Below, one piece after another: positions 1-9,002 of a DNA stretch of 64,000 nucleotides. Origin of the DNA: Fermentimonas sp. (GTDB lineage: Bacteria > Bacteroidota > Bacteroidia > Bacteroidales > Dysgonomonadaceae); assembly GCA_015478775.1 (NCBI GenBank), contig JADMKP010000012.1, positions 218,749-282,748 of the forward strand, written 5' to 3'. Numbering within the stretch: the stretch's first letter is position 1; each line of letters begins with the position of its first letter. The position numbers were made by a program, and so were the translations under genes. Below the pieces are notes generated by a model. It did no database searches, was not told the origin of the DNA, and saw only the letters and a program-made list of their open reading frames with translations.

Positions 1-2383
1 GGTTTGTCTTAAACCGCTGTCTATGACCATCTTCATCTAGAATATATTCAGATATATAATTAATGGTGTTCTCAAACATTTGCGTGGGTGCAGGGTCTAA
101 TGCCGAATTTACTCTTCCCCACTTTCCTACAGTTGATTCTATTTCTGGGATATTCGAAATTCGTTTATCAAGCATTGCTATATACTCAAGGTTCTGCTCA
201 ATCCCGGTGTGAGGCATGGTGGTTGGCATAAGTAAGAACGATCCTTCGTTTAGACTAGGCATAAACTCTTTCCCCAATCCGGGAAACCTTTTGCTTGCCG
301 ATACCCAAAAACCAGTTTGTCTGAACGATCTCCACCCAATCGATTCAAATCCTTTTGCAACAACGGAGAATGTTTTATCAAAACCAAGCCAGATAACAAC
401 CCCAAAAAGCACAGTAACAATCGGCAAAGCCATAAATTTCCATCTGTTGGCTAAACTCCATCTTAGTATTGGTTCATAGTATATTACCAAAGACCATAAC
501 AGAGCCAGAACTGCTGAAATTATGATAATTACAAAGAAGAAATTACTAATCAATCCAGTGTCTGTACCTAAAGGTAGCCACATAACAGTTAGCAGATACG
601 AAACTGCAATAAGGGCAATAGCAATATTTATTATATTTCCTGTTTTCTTGTTTGGCCATTTATGAGAAAATAGATTGTTTAGTCCAAAAAGTGGTAATGC
701 TATATACAATACATTCCCTGTTATTACTATCAGTGCAATTCCACCTGCAACAAGAATAATATTACTCACTTTTCTAACCTTCTCAGATGTTATCTTAAAC
801 GAAAAGAAATAGTAAATGAGGGTAGGGAGAATTGTTATACCAAGAATAAATGAAGTTACAATTGCAATTGTTTTTGTATAAGCAAGCGGACTAAACATCT
901 TTCCTTCCTGTGCTTCAAGAAAAAAGACAGGCAAAAAGCTAACTATAGTAGTTATGAACCCAACGAGTATTGCACTTGAAACTTCACTAATACTCTTTTG
1001 AATCAGATTTACAAATGGTTTACCTTTTAGCTTGTCTTTATTCTCCTCACTCTCCATATTCCGAATGGTACTCTCAACAAAGACCACCCCGATATCAATC
1101 ATAATACCAATTGCTATAGCAATACCTGATAGAGCTACAATGTTTGCATCTATACCCATATTACGCATCACTATGAATGTGAATAATACCCCCACAGGCA
1201 GTATACTTGAAATGATAATGGAAGCTCTAAGATTTAACACCATAACAATAACTACAATGATGGTAATAAGTATCTCCAGTGTTAGAGAGCTTTCAAGTGT
1301 ACCAATTGTTTCATGAATCAAACCGGTTCTGTCGTAAAAAGGAACAACAGTAACTTTAGAAACTGTACCATCTTCAAGTGTTTTCTGTGGAAGTCCCGAT
1401 TCCAAATTTGTAATCTGAAGCTTAACATTATTAATAACTTCCAACGGGTTTGAACCATATCGTGCTACTACAACGCCACCTACAGCTTCCACACCCTCTT
1501 TATCGAGTCCTCCTCGACGGGTAGCCGGACCAAGGTTTATGAATGCTACATCTTTAAGTTTCACAGGAACACCATTACGAACAGTTACCACAGCCTCTTC
1601 CAAGTCAGATATAGTCTTTATATATCCAAGTCCCCTTACAAGATATTCCACCTTGTTTATTTCAATAGTTTCTGCACCTATGTCTAAGTTACTATTTTGT
1701 ATAGCATGCATTAGATCCATAAGAGTTAGACCGTAAGCTCTCATCGCATCCGGATTAGCCTCAACCTGATACTCTTTTATAAAGCCTCCTATAGAAGCTA
1801 CTTCCGCAACACCACTTGCCGAAGCAAGGCTATATCTTACTTGATAATCCTGTATCGATCTTAATTCAGCCGGGTCCCAACCCCCGGTAGGTTCTCCTGT
1901 TGCAGGGTTTCTTCCTTCCAGTGTATACCAATAAATTTGTCCCAAAGCAGTTGCATCAGGACCAAGACTGGGTTGCACGCCGGCAGGTAATGTGCCGGGT
2001 GAAAGTGAGTTAAGTTTTTCTAAAATTCTAGAGCGACTCCAGTAAAACTCTACATCATCTTCAAATATTACATATATAAAAGACATCCCAAACATAGATG
2101 AGCTTCGTATGGTTCTCACTCCTGGAATGCCAAGCAATGATGTTGTAAGAGGATATGTTATTTGCTCTTGAATATCTTTTGGTGAGCGCCCCATCCATTC
2201 AGTAGATATAATTTGTTGATTATCACCAATATCAGGAATCGCGTCAACAGGTACAGGATTCCTTGGCAGAACGCTGTGCCAATTAAATGGAGCAGTAGAT
2301 ATTCCCCAAATAATAATAGTAGCCAATAAAATGATTGTAATCACCCTATTGTTTAGGAAATACTTTATGATATTATTGATCAT
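1..2383 (-). CDS. cusA: CusA/CzcA-family heavy-metal efflux RND transporter, C-terminal part cut by window edge
   Basis: This inner-membrane RND pump would export Cu(I)/Ag(I) or other heavy metals from cytoplasm and periplasm through a CusB-CusC type channel. I translated it by hand from the ATG at 2383; about 794 codons are visible and no stop occurs before the left edge. The start (MINNIIKYFLNNRVIT), the early porter-domain motif RNPVPVDAIPDIGDNQ and the stretch STEWMGRSPKDIQEQITYPL are typical of the CusA subgroup. The TM4 segment SGIAIAIGIMIDIGVVF (Asp near residue 430, then FVEST) carries the charged residues of the heavy-metal RND proton relay. Full family length is about 1030-1250 residues. 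Cu/Ag versus Zn/Co/Ni specificity cannot be settled without the missing part. The membrane-fusion and outer-membrane partners should lie beyond the left edge. Confidence 0.93.
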   Translation of the reverse strand, partial: MINNIIKYFLNNRVITIILLATIIIWGISTAPFNWHSVLPRNPVPVDAIPDIGDNQQIISTEWMGRSPKDIQEQITYPLTTSLLGIPGVRTIRSSSMFGMSFIYVIFEDDVEFYWSRSRILEKLNSLSPGTLPAGVQPSLGPDATALGQIYWYTLEGRNPATGEPTGGWDPAELRSIQDYQVRYSLASASGVAEVASIGGFIKEYQVEANPDAMRAYGLTLMDLMHAIQNSNLDIGAETIEINKVEYLVRGLGYIKTISDLEEAVVTVRNGVPVKLKDVAFINLGPATRRGGLDKEGVEAVGGVVVARYGSNPLEVINNVKLQITNLESGLPQKTLEDGTVSKVTVVPFYDRTGLIHETIGTLESSLTLEILITIIVVIVMVLNLRASIIISSILPVGVLFTFIVMRNMGIDANIVALSGIAIAIGIMIDIGVVFVESTIRNMESEENKDKLKGKPFVNLIQKSISEVSSAILVGFITTIVSFLPVFFLEAQEGKMFSPLAYTKTIAIVTSFILGITILPTLIYYFFSFKITSEKVRKVSNIILVAGGIALIVITGNVLYIALPLFGLNNLFSHKWPNKKTGNIINIAIALIAVSYLLTVMWLPLGTDTGLISNFFFVIIIISAVLALLWSLVIYYEPILRWSLANRWKFMALPIVTVLFGVVIWLGFDKTFSVVAKGFESIGWRSFRQTGFWVSASKRFPGLGKEFMPSLNEGSFLLMPTTMPHTGIEQNLEYIAMLDKRISNIPEIESTVGKWGRVNSALDPAPTQMFENTINYISEYILDEDGHRQRFKTN

Positions 2384-2415
2384 AGAATATATTTTTAAAA
2401 AGATTATTGTAATTG

Positions 2416-2451
2416 TATAGGCTAGTCATTTAAACCGATGTGGGGCCTATA
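2416..2451 (-). other. Inverted repeat in the leader of cusA
   Basis: A 7-bp inverted repeat (TATAGGC at 2416-2422, GCCTATA at 2445-2451) with a 22-nt loop lies between the small Cys-rich gene and cusA. It lacks a following T-run on the minus strand, so it does not look like a terminator. It could be a leader structure or operator; the function is unknown. Confidence 0.3.
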
Positions 2452-2556
2452 GTGTTTTCTGTCTGTATGTTATATTAATACAGAGTACCCTACATTGAAT
2501 ACAAAATTAGTGTTAAGTATATTTTACCTAACTCTGTAAACAATATTATTTAAGAA

Positions 2557-2982
2557 TCAAATACGGTAGATGCAGATGTAAGTAAGAATGCTTACATCTT
2601 CAAGATAAAGTCCTTTTGGGGGGAATTTTAATGTAGTTAATAAAGTGCTGGAATCTGATTCAGTGGTGCTCAGTTGATTAATTATAGCATGACCTAACAA
2701 ATCAATTGAGATAGCAGATATCCTAACTTCTGGCTGCACTGTTTTTGTCTGATACTCATCTGTAGTCAACTTCATTACTTCTGTTTCACAACAGGAATTG
2801 CCAGTAATCGAAGCGTCATGATGTTCTATATCATCACAGCAAACGCCATAATTATCAATTGTTTGATATATCTGAAGAGAGCTAAGCTCATCACCGCAAT
2901 AATGCATAGTAATTACAGGTTGAATGGCTGTAATCAACATTATGATTAGTGAAAATATTGCTGCAAATCTCTTCATCTTCAA
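2557..2982 (-). CDS. Small Cys-rich exported protein, HYC_CC_PP type
   Basis: The 141-residue product has an N-terminal signal peptide (MKMKRFAAIFSLIIMLITA), then MHYCGDEL, a CC pair at VCCDD, a second CC pair at SCCET, and PPKGLYL near the C-terminus. This HYC...CC...PP pattern is a recognised small Bacteroidota family often found beside metal efflux genes. The His/Cys pattern suggests periplasmic metal binding, probably copper or silver, but no biochemical role is known to me. It lies 173 bp upstream of cusA on the same strand, so co-transcription is plausible. A TAnnTTTG promoter box lies just upstream of its start. A second in-frame Met two codons in is an alternative start. Confidence 0.8.
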   Translation of the reverse strand: MKMKRFAAIFSLIIMLITAIQPVITMHYCGDELSSLQIYQTIDNYGVCCDDIEHHDASITGNSCCETEVMKLTTDEYQTKTVQPEVRISAISIDLLGHAIINQLSTTESDSSTLLTTLKFPPKGLYLEDVSILTYICIYRI

Positions 2983-2993
2983 TTAAATTCTTA

Positions 2994-3025
2994 CAAAACT
3001 ATTGATTATTTGTTTCTAATCAAAA
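2994..3025 (-). promoter_or_regulatory. Bacteroidota-type promoter before the Cys-rich gene and cusA
   Basis: On the minus strand TTTTG (3025-3021), a 19-nt spacer and TAGTTTTG (3001-2994) match the Bacteroidota -33/-7 consensus TTG-N17-23-TAnnTTTG. The -7 box ends only 11 bp before the annotated ATG, so the transcript would have a very short 5' leader. It would separate the metal-efflux unit from the Fe-S operon upstream. Confidence 0.5.
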
Positions 3026-3070
3026 TAAAGATGGTTTAAATTTCATAATGACATAGCATTCAGTTCAGCT

Positions 3071-4735
3071 TCAAAATCCAAACCCATCAATCATAATTTC
3101 CTCAACATCATCATGCTCAATTTCAATGATATTTTGTTTGGAGAGACCTTCTACATATATTGCTTTATAAGGAATTGCGGGGCAAACATATTCACAGCCA
3201 CCACATCCAACGCAAATAGAAGGATCAATTTCGGGAATTGTTAAATGATCTTTGTAAGGAACCATATGTACCGCTTGCGTAGGACAGTGCTCAGAGCAGG
3301 CTCCACAACTAGTTTCGTCATAATAAACGATGCAATTCTCTATAATGAAATGCACTTTCCCCATTTGAGTGTGATTCTTCTCTTCAACAGTAAGTGGCAC
3401 AAGAGCTCCCGTAGGGCAAACTTCACCGCATACAGTACAGTCGTAGTTGCAAAAACCTTTATCAAAATAGAGCTTTGGTTGCATTACACCACCTAAACCA
3501 TAATCCAGAAATGCAGGTTTAATAACATGACTTGGGCATTTGCTCACACATAGGTGGCAAGAAATACATTTCTCTTTAAGATGATCAAAAGAAAGTGCTC
3601 CGGGAGGTGCAATTGGAGTTTGGCGCTTCAGTTCGCGCTTAGGTAATAGTTCATCAGGTAAAATAAAAATGTTATCAGATAATTCCTGAGCAAACATCTT
3701 ACTAGCGGCTAACCCTGTAATAAGAGATGCAGAGAGAAAACGTCGTTTTGATTCGTTTATTTTACTAGTTCCACTATGATTAAAATCAGAAACCGTTCCA
3801 ACTTCACTTTCGGACTCAAATTCCTGCTCGGCTCCTATTTCTTTTTTGGTATCAATAGTTTCATTTACGAATCGCAAATTACCGGGCATGCCAAAAGTGT
3901 ACTTCATAGCACTCCTATTGCAAACCTCTATGCAGTTAAAACAGGTAACGCATCTGCTATGATCAATCTTTTTGTTTTTTGAGTCAATACACGAAGCTTT
4001 GCATTTCATCGAACACAATCCACACATATTACATTTATCATCCACAAACTGAACTTTAAACAGTGAGTATTTACTCATAAAGCCTAGTGTGGTGCCAACC
4101 GGACAAACTGTGTTACAGTATGTTCTTCCACCACGCCATGCCATGTAACCAATAACTAAAAGGGTGATAAGGGCAATTATTGTTGATGACACACTTAGTA
4201 GATAAATCCCAACCTTAAAGAATGTATAATCGTTGAAAGAGGTAAAAATCGATGCAAGCAGATTGTTGCCTTCAAGATATATTGGTCTAAAAAGATGAGT
4301 AGTAATTCTCCCGTATGAACCATAAGGATCAAGGAGTCCCACAAGGAAATTAAATCCAAAAATAAAAGCAACTATAGTAGCCCCTAGTATACTCCATCGA
4401 AGTGCATTTTTAGCCTTATCATATCTATATCTCTTTTTCTTATTCTGTTTTTTAGATAACCATGCCACTATATCCTGATAAATGCCCATTGGGCAAATTG
4501 ATGAGCAGTAAACCCTACCAAACATTATTGTGAGTAGTAGCAAAGAAATAAGAATAATTATATTCAGCGATAATAAGGCAGGAATAAACTGAATTTTAGT
4601 AAAAAAACTCATACTCTCTGGAATAAAACCCCTGAAATCGAGAAAATAGAGCGTAATAAGAGAAAATATTAATACTGAGATGCCTACACGAGTTCTTTTT
4701 AGCATAGTGTTTTCATTTAGTTGAATATTTACCAT
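3071..4735 (-). CDS. NapH/NapG-like polyferredoxin: membrane 4Fe-4S protein fused to a second ferredoxin region
   Basis: This 554-residue electron-transfer protein joins two modules. Residues 1-230 hold about four to five membrane segments (17-33, 50-72, 115-135, 172-198) and two CxxxCP motifs (CSSICP at 77-82, CNTVCP at 207-212) as in NapH, NosR and YccM. Two ferredoxin-like Cys clusters follow (235-249, 262-272). Residues 329-350 form a twin-arginine-like segment (SKRRFLSASLITGLAASKM), after which a NapG-like part carries Cys clusters at 390-400, 429-440, 477-484 and 508-518. It should pass electrons across or along the inner membrane; donor and acceptor are unknown. It is the last gene of the run from the ECF S-component, 57 bp after the DUF362 gene. 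Confidence 0.88.
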   Translation of the reverse strand: MVNIQLNENTMLKRTRVGISVLIFSLITLYFLDFRGFIPESMSFFTKIQFIPALLSLNIIILISLLLLTIMFGRVYCSSICPMGIYQDIVAWLSKKQNKKKRYRYDKAKNALRWSILGATIVAFIFGFNFLVGLLDPYGSYGRITTHLFRPIYLEGNNLLASIFTSFNDYTFFKVGIYLLSVSSTIIALITLLVIGYMAWRGGRTYCNTVCPVGTTLGFMSKYSLFKVQFVDDKCNMCGLCSMKCKASCIDSKNKKIDHSRCVTCFNCIEVCNRSAMKYTFGMPGNLRFVNETIDTKKEIGAEQEFESESEVGTVSDFNHSGTSKINESKRRFLSASLITGLAASKMFAQELSDNIFILPDELLPKRELKRQTPIAPPGALSFDHLKEKCISCHLCVSKCPSHVIKPAFLDYGLGGVMQPKLYFDKGFCNYDCTVCGEVCPTGALVPLTVEEKNHTQMGKVHFIIENCIVYYDETSCGACSEHCPTQAVHMVPYKDHLTIPEIDPSICVGCGGCEYVCPAIPYKAIYVEGLSKQNIIEIEHDDVEEIMIDGFGF

Positions 4736-4792
4736 GTATAGTAATTAATCCATTATAATTAATCACTACAATTATTCTTAATTAGAAAAATA

Positions 4793-5734
4793 TCAAATTC
4801 TAACTCTCTTTATATTCAGTTTATCAAGGTTCATTGTTCCCAGACCTAACTCCTGTCCTTTAGATAAATGAGTTACATTTTCTAGAGGCATTTCTTTTGC
4901 TTGATTAAAGAAATTAGCTGCAGCAGTATCAACAGCAACAATGTCAGACGAAATAAACAAACCTTTTGAAAGCACAACATCAGATAATGATCTACCTCTT
5001 GGACCGCTAGTTTTCATCAGCCTGTAAGCATCCACAATATTCAAAACGGGTCTCTTTTCGTAAGTGCAAACATCGGCAATACATTGTTGAAGGTCGTTGG
5101 CATGAAAATATCCTCTATCCCAAACTATGCCCATATAGTTTTTCATTGAAATAGTAAGCTGTGCACCTCCATGATTTTTCAGAACTGGTACATTTATCCA
5201 TTTATCGCTATCCAAAATAGCATTATGTATTTTGGCCGTTTTCAAGCTTCTGCCTTTAGGTATAGAAACGGTTCTGTAGTATGACTCCAGATTGGCTGGA
5301 ACCACCGTAGCACCTGCTTTTTTAGCAGCATCCTCAATACCACTATTTGCATAAGATTTACGCCAGTCGTCGCATGGGTGATCAAAAACTGTAACCTGCG
5401 ATGCACCAGCATCGAAACAATGTTTAATAATTTCAGCTACCAACTTTGGATTAGTATTTGCCGCCATTTCCACGGGCTGGTCCCAACCAATATTTGGCTT
5501 CACGCAAACTTTATCGCCTTTCTTAATGAATTTGCTCATACCACCCATTTCGATAATTGCCTTTCTGAACATATCTTCAGGTTCACCTCCTAGCACAGCA
5601 ACCAAATCATAATTAGATGCAGCATTGGTTGTCTCAAATGATTGGGTAAGAATGCTCATTGCATCTGCCTCTTTCATGGTTGTTAAAGCAGCACCGGTAA
5701 GAGCAACCGATCGTAAAAATTTTCTTCTGTCCAT
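4793..5734 (-). CDS. Tat-exported DUF362 domain protein
   Basis: The 313-residue product begins MDRRKFLRSVALTGAALTT, a twin-arginine signal, so it is expected to be exported folded, possibly with a cofactor. The rest matches DUF362 throughout: VKPNIGWDQP near residue 80, FDHPCDDW near 130, LKNHGGAQLTISMKNYMG near 200 and a SSDIVAVDTAA block near 280. DUF362 proteins usually occur with 4Fe-4S domains; here the ferredoxin part is supplied by the polyferredoxin gene immediately downstream. The biochemical role of DUF362 is not established. The gene lies 119 bp after the TonB receptor and is probably in the same operon. Confidence 0.85.
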   Translation of the reverse strand: MDRRKFLRSVALTGAALTTMKEADAMSILTQSFETTNAASNYDLVAVLGGEPEDMFRKAIIEMGGMSKFIKKGDKVCVKPNIGWDQPVEMAANTNPKLVAEIIKHCFDAGASQVTVFDHPCDDWRKSYANSGIEDAAKKAGATVVPANLESYYRTVSIPKGRSLKTAKIHNAILDSDKWINVPVLKNHGGAQLTISMKNYMGIVWDRGYFHANDLQQCIADVCTYEKRPVLNIVDAYRLMKTSGPRGRSLSDVVLSKGLFISSDIVAVDTAAANFFNQAKEMPLENVTHLSKGQELGLGTMNLDKLNIKRVRI

Positions 5735-5853
5735 AATACTAGGTTTTATTTGTTGTTTCAGTTTTTAGTTCAATAAAGTTAGATTGTTTCTCGTCAAAAG
5801 ATGTTACAAGTTAGCGACACACTCTCTCTTTTCCTCAGTTAGATTTTATTATT

Positions 5854-7728
5854 TCAAAATTGCAATCCAATTCCTCCAAACAGTGTTACTCCCGGCATTG
5901 GATAACCTGCATTTATTTCATATTCTTTGTCTAGCAAATTTTCGCCTCTCACAAAGAAGTTCATCCAGTCTAATGTCTGGTAATTAATTCTTGCATTGAG
6001 TAATAAAGCATTATCTTTCTTTTGCTCAGGTTTAACAGCTGTATATAGATTTCCAAGATACTGAAAACCTGTTGAGAAGTTCCATCTATTGTAAGTGTAA
6101 ATTCCGCTTACATAAAATTTATGTTCAGGTGCACCCACAATCTTGTAGGTCATATCCAGGAAACTGTAATTTGCCGATAAGTTAAGATTCTCTGTTGCTT
6201 GGTAGTTGAAAGTGAGCTCAAATCCTTTGTTTTCAACCTCACCAGAATTTACATTTAACGGTCTTCCGTTTACAAAATCTACTTGTATCATGTTATCTCC
6301 CTTAATATAGAAAAGATTTACGCCCATACTTACTCTCGCATCTGGAAATGATTGTAGCAATGATAGTTCATAATTCATTAGTCGCTCCGATTTCAAGTCT
6401 GGATTTTGAGGAGGAAACATATACATCTCTCTGATAGTAGGATTTCTGAATCCCTTGCTCAGAATTGCTTTAAGCGAAGTGTATGGAGTAGGAGAGTAAC
6501 TTAGTCCCAACTGTGGTATCCATTCCGATCCTTTTAATTCATGATGATCGAAGCGTAATCCGGCATTAAAAGTAATCTTGTTATTGAGAACCGACTGCTG
6601 AATATTTACATATCCAGCTACATTGTTTATGCTTACATCTGCTAATGTTGAATCACTTGTCATGCTTAACGGATATCTCTGTACCGCCTTTCCTCCAAAA
6701 CGCTGAAAGTCAAATCCTGCAGTTGTTTTGTTGCCTCTGAAAAAGCTGTACGACTGATATGCGGTAAACCCCAGCATCATATCGTTTGAATTAAATCTGG
6801 TATCCAGAATATATGATGAATTAATAGGGTAACCATCATTAATATCATGATACCCGAAGTTATAGAAAAACTTTAAAGCACCCGATGTGTCTGCATATTC
6901 ATTTTCAATTACCGCCGAAGCCACTCCTCTGATAATATCTGCATCATTATCTACAATTGGTGCCGTTACAGCACCTGGATTTGAACTTAATGTTTTCGAT
7001 AAGTTGAAATCAGCAAAACTTTTCCAGTTTGCACTCATGTTATATCCAATTCTTGTATATCCATTAAATTGCTCGAACTCCATATTTTCGCGATGCCCAT
7101 CAGATTTGTTGTATCCAAGATTTAGAGTTGTACTGAATCTGCCGTGCTTTCCACCTGAAGCCACTTCGGCACTCAAAGTGTTATGACTTCCAAACATTAA
7201 TCGCGCCGAATTATGTATGCCTTCTTGCTTCTTCTGCTTAGTAATGATGTTAATTACTCCTCCCATAGCGTTAGAGCCGTAAAGAACTGAAGCCGGACCT
7301 CTTACAACTTCCACACGCTCTGTCATCATCGATTGGTAACTATCTGCAAGGGGATGTCCCATTAGTCCCATATATTGAGGATGCCCATCAATCAACACCA
7401 ACACTCCTGCCGTGGGCGCGCCACCTATACCTCTTATGCTCATAGCACCAGCAGCTCCACCGGCAACACCATAACCCATTACACCTCGTTGAGTGATAAA
7501 CAGCCCCGGTACTTCTTCATTTAAAAGTGGCAGTAACGAATTATCTTTCCTTGCCTCTATCTGATTCTCAGAAACCACTGATATACTCATGGGAAGATTG
7601 CGCAGGTTAACTTTTGGCATACTTCCCGTAACTATTACCTCATCAAGTCTGATAGTATCATTTACACTAGCAAATAGTGGATATATAAGTAAAATAGTTA
7701 AGCAGAGTGATATCGCAATTTTCTTCAT
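5854..7728 (-). CDS. TonB-dependent outer-membrane receptor, BtuB/siderophore type
   Basis: A 624-residue receptor with signal peptide (MKKIAISLCLTILLIYPLFAS), a TonB-box-like RLDEVIVTGS right after it, a plug domain (GAMSIRGIGG, VLVLIDGHPQ, VEVVRGPASVLYGSNAMGG) and a beta-barrel ending in an aromatic residue (GGIGLQF). It lacks the N-terminal carboxypeptidase-like domain of SusC proteins, so it resembles vitamin, siderophore or metal receptors. I prefer the ATG at 7728 over the in-frame ATG at 7737, because 7728 gives an ATGA overlap with the stop of the phosphoribosyltransferase gene. Placement beside an ECF S-component suggests that both handle the same small solute. The ligand is not deducible. 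Confidence 0.9.
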   Translation of the reverse strand: MKKIAISLCLTILLIYPLFASVNDTIRLDEVIVTGSMPKVNLRNLPMSISVVSENQIEARKDNSLLPLLNEEVPGLFITQRGVMGYGVAGGAAGAMSIRGIGGAPTAGVLVLIDGHPQYMGLMGHPLADSYQSMMTERVEVVRGPASVLYGSNAMGGVINIITKQKKQEGIHNSARLMFGSHNTLSAEVASGGKHGRFSTTLNLGYNKSDGHRENMEFEQFNGYTRIGYNMSANWKSFADFNLSKTLSSNPGAVTAPIVDNDADIIRGVASAVIENEYADTSGALKFFYNFGYHDINDGYPINSSYILDTRFNSNDMMLGFTAYQSYSFFRGNKTTAGFDFQRFGGKAVQRYPLSMTSDSTLADVSINNVAGYVNIQQSVLNNKITFNAGLRFDHHELKGSEWIPQLGLSYSPTPYTSLKAILSKGFRNPTIREMYMFPPQNPDLKSERLMNYELSLLQSFPDARVSMGVNLFYIKGDNMIQVDFVNGRPLNVNSGEVENKGFELTFNYQATENLNLSANYSFLDMTYKIVGAPEHKFYVSGIYTYNRWNFSTGFQYLGNLYTAVKPEQKKDNALLLNARINYQTLDWMNFFVRGENLLDKEYEINAGYPMPGVTLFGGIGLQF

Positions 7729-8126
7729 ATAATCCATGGAAATCTAAAACACTCTTCGTCATACAGAGAGTAATCGGCCTTTCCGTTTACTGCAAATGTT
7801 TTAATGTGCTTAGCCTCATTTAAAAGTTCTAATGCATAATTTATAGTAGCTCCCGTTTTAATTCTATCCTCAACAAGTAAAATAGCCTTGTCTTTAAAAT
7901 CAAAATCGATAGGCGCAACTAGCTTTGGACTATCATATTTTGGAATCTGATGAGGGTCACGTAGGCTAATCTTCAATAGCTCAACCCCCGTATTCAGTCG
8001 CTGATTAATAATTGCAGCCGGAATAATACCGCCATTAGCAATAGCAACAATGATATCAAACGTTTCATTAAACTTGATATCCTTAAACCGCTGAAGTACC
8101 TCTTGAAAAGATTTTTCTCTAATCAT
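7725..8126 (-). CDS. Phosphoribosyltransferase (PRTase type I fold)
   Basis: The protein (133 residues from ATG 8126) carries the PRPP-binding signature ILLVEDRIKTGATI near residues 85-98 and an N-terminal FDIIVAIANGGIIPAA strand-loop, as in xanthine/hypoxanthine phosphoribosyltransferases. It should join a base to PRPP. The acceptor is unknown, and the hood region is short compared with purine enzymes of 150-180 residues. A TTG at 8141 would add five residues, but ATG 8126 begins one base after the stop of the ECF S-component gene, which suits translational coupling. Its 3' end overlaps the TonB receptor start by 4 bp. Context suggests trapping of an imported base or vitamin precursor. Confidence 0.82.
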   Translation of the reverse strand: MIREKSFQEVLQRFKDIKFNETFDIIVAIANGGIIPAAIINQRLNTGVELLKISLRDPHQIPKYDSPKLVAPIDFDFKDKAILLVEDRIKTGATINYALELLNEAKHIKTFAVNGKADYSLYDEECFRFPWII

Positions 8127-8127
8127 T

Positions 8128-8637
8128 TTAAACTTTGGCAAGTGCTTTTAGAACTAGGTAGCCGCCAAATAGCTGAATAAGCATTCCAGGGAAACCAATT
8201 CTGAAATCTTGTATTGCTACAAAAAAGTTTTGAGTCATTGCCCACTCAATGCCTGTTCCTATAACTTGATATGCTAGAATTGCTATTAAAATACCGATAA
8301 TAGAGACTTTGCCAAATTTCTTGGCAGCTAAAGCAGCGGCAATAGCAAAAATAACTGATTTAATAATAATAGCTGGTAGTACTGCTGATGGTGGCATACC
8401 AAAGAGTAAATTATTGGCAATAGGCGATAAAACTGCAGTTAATAATCCAACGTGTATTCCGTACTTATATGCAGCAATTAGCGTGAAGAAATAAATAGGG
8501 AGAAAAATAAAACCTCCTTGTGGAACCAAATGAGCCAGTTGAGGTAACAAAAGATTGCAAACAACAAAAACCGTGGCAATCAGGTATGTTTTTGTGTTGT
8601 TTAAGCTTAAGGAGTAAAGTTTTGTAATTGTAGCCAT
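8128..8637 (-). CDS. ECF transporter S component (substrate-binding membrane subunit)
   Basis: The 169-residue, very hydrophobic protein has about five to six membrane segments. Features typical of energy-coupling-factor S subunits are FLPIYFFTLIAAYKYG, the small-residue stretch LLTAVLSPIANNLLFGMPP, and a repeated AAALAAKKFGK turn. S components bind one vitamin or cofactor precursor and share EcfA/EcfT energising subunits, which are not in this window. It is the first gene of the minus-strand operon and is followed by a phosphoribosyltransferase and a TonB receptor, so the same compound probably crosses both membranes. I could not find a known riboswitch in the 700 bp upstream, which would have identified the substrate. 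Confidence 0.82.
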   Translation of the reverse strand: MATITKLYSLSLNNTKTYLIATVFVVCNLLLPQLAHLVPQGGFIFLPIYFFTLIAAYKYGIHVGLLTAVLSPIANNLLFGMPPSAVLPAIIIKSVIFAIAAALAAKKFGKVSIIGILIAILAYQVIGTGIEWAMTQNFFVAIQDFRIGFPGMLIQLFGGYLVLKALAKV

Positions 8638-8983
8638 AGCTGTATGCTTTTATATAGTTTATAAATATTATTTCTTTGTAACAATTTAACTTAAGTTGCA
8701 AACTTAGCTATAAATTGTTGTATGTGTAGCTCTGGACCTGTTATATTTTATTTAAAAAACACAAAACAGTTCCATTGTATTTTCTGCAATAACAATTAGT
8801 TGAAGTTAAACTTATGTTTCTGTCTGTTTGGGCTCTTTTCCTTAATTGATCTTGCGTATAACATAAATTATAATTAAGTCGTATAATACCCTTAACATCT
8901 CCTGTTACAATTGGACTTTAACCGAACGAGGTAAGAACAAGGTAAGGCCAAATTAAGAGTGAAGTGTGAACGATTTGCAAAAA

Positions 8984-9002
8984 GTAAATATGTTGTATTT
9001 AC
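8984..9002. repeat. Perfect inverted repeat GTAAATA-N5-TATTTAC, possible operator
   Basis: Two 7-bp arms separated by 5 bp form a 19-bp symmetrical site in the divergent intergenic region. Its size fits a dimeric repressor or activator site. No regulator gene is adjacent, so this is only a candidate. Confidence 0.3.

Noticed and set aside
8638..8960. Riboswitch upstream of the ECF S-component operon
   Set aside because: I looked on the minus strand for the conserved cores of TPP, cobalamin, FMN and preQ1 riboswitches and did not find any. A covariance-model scan would be decisive.
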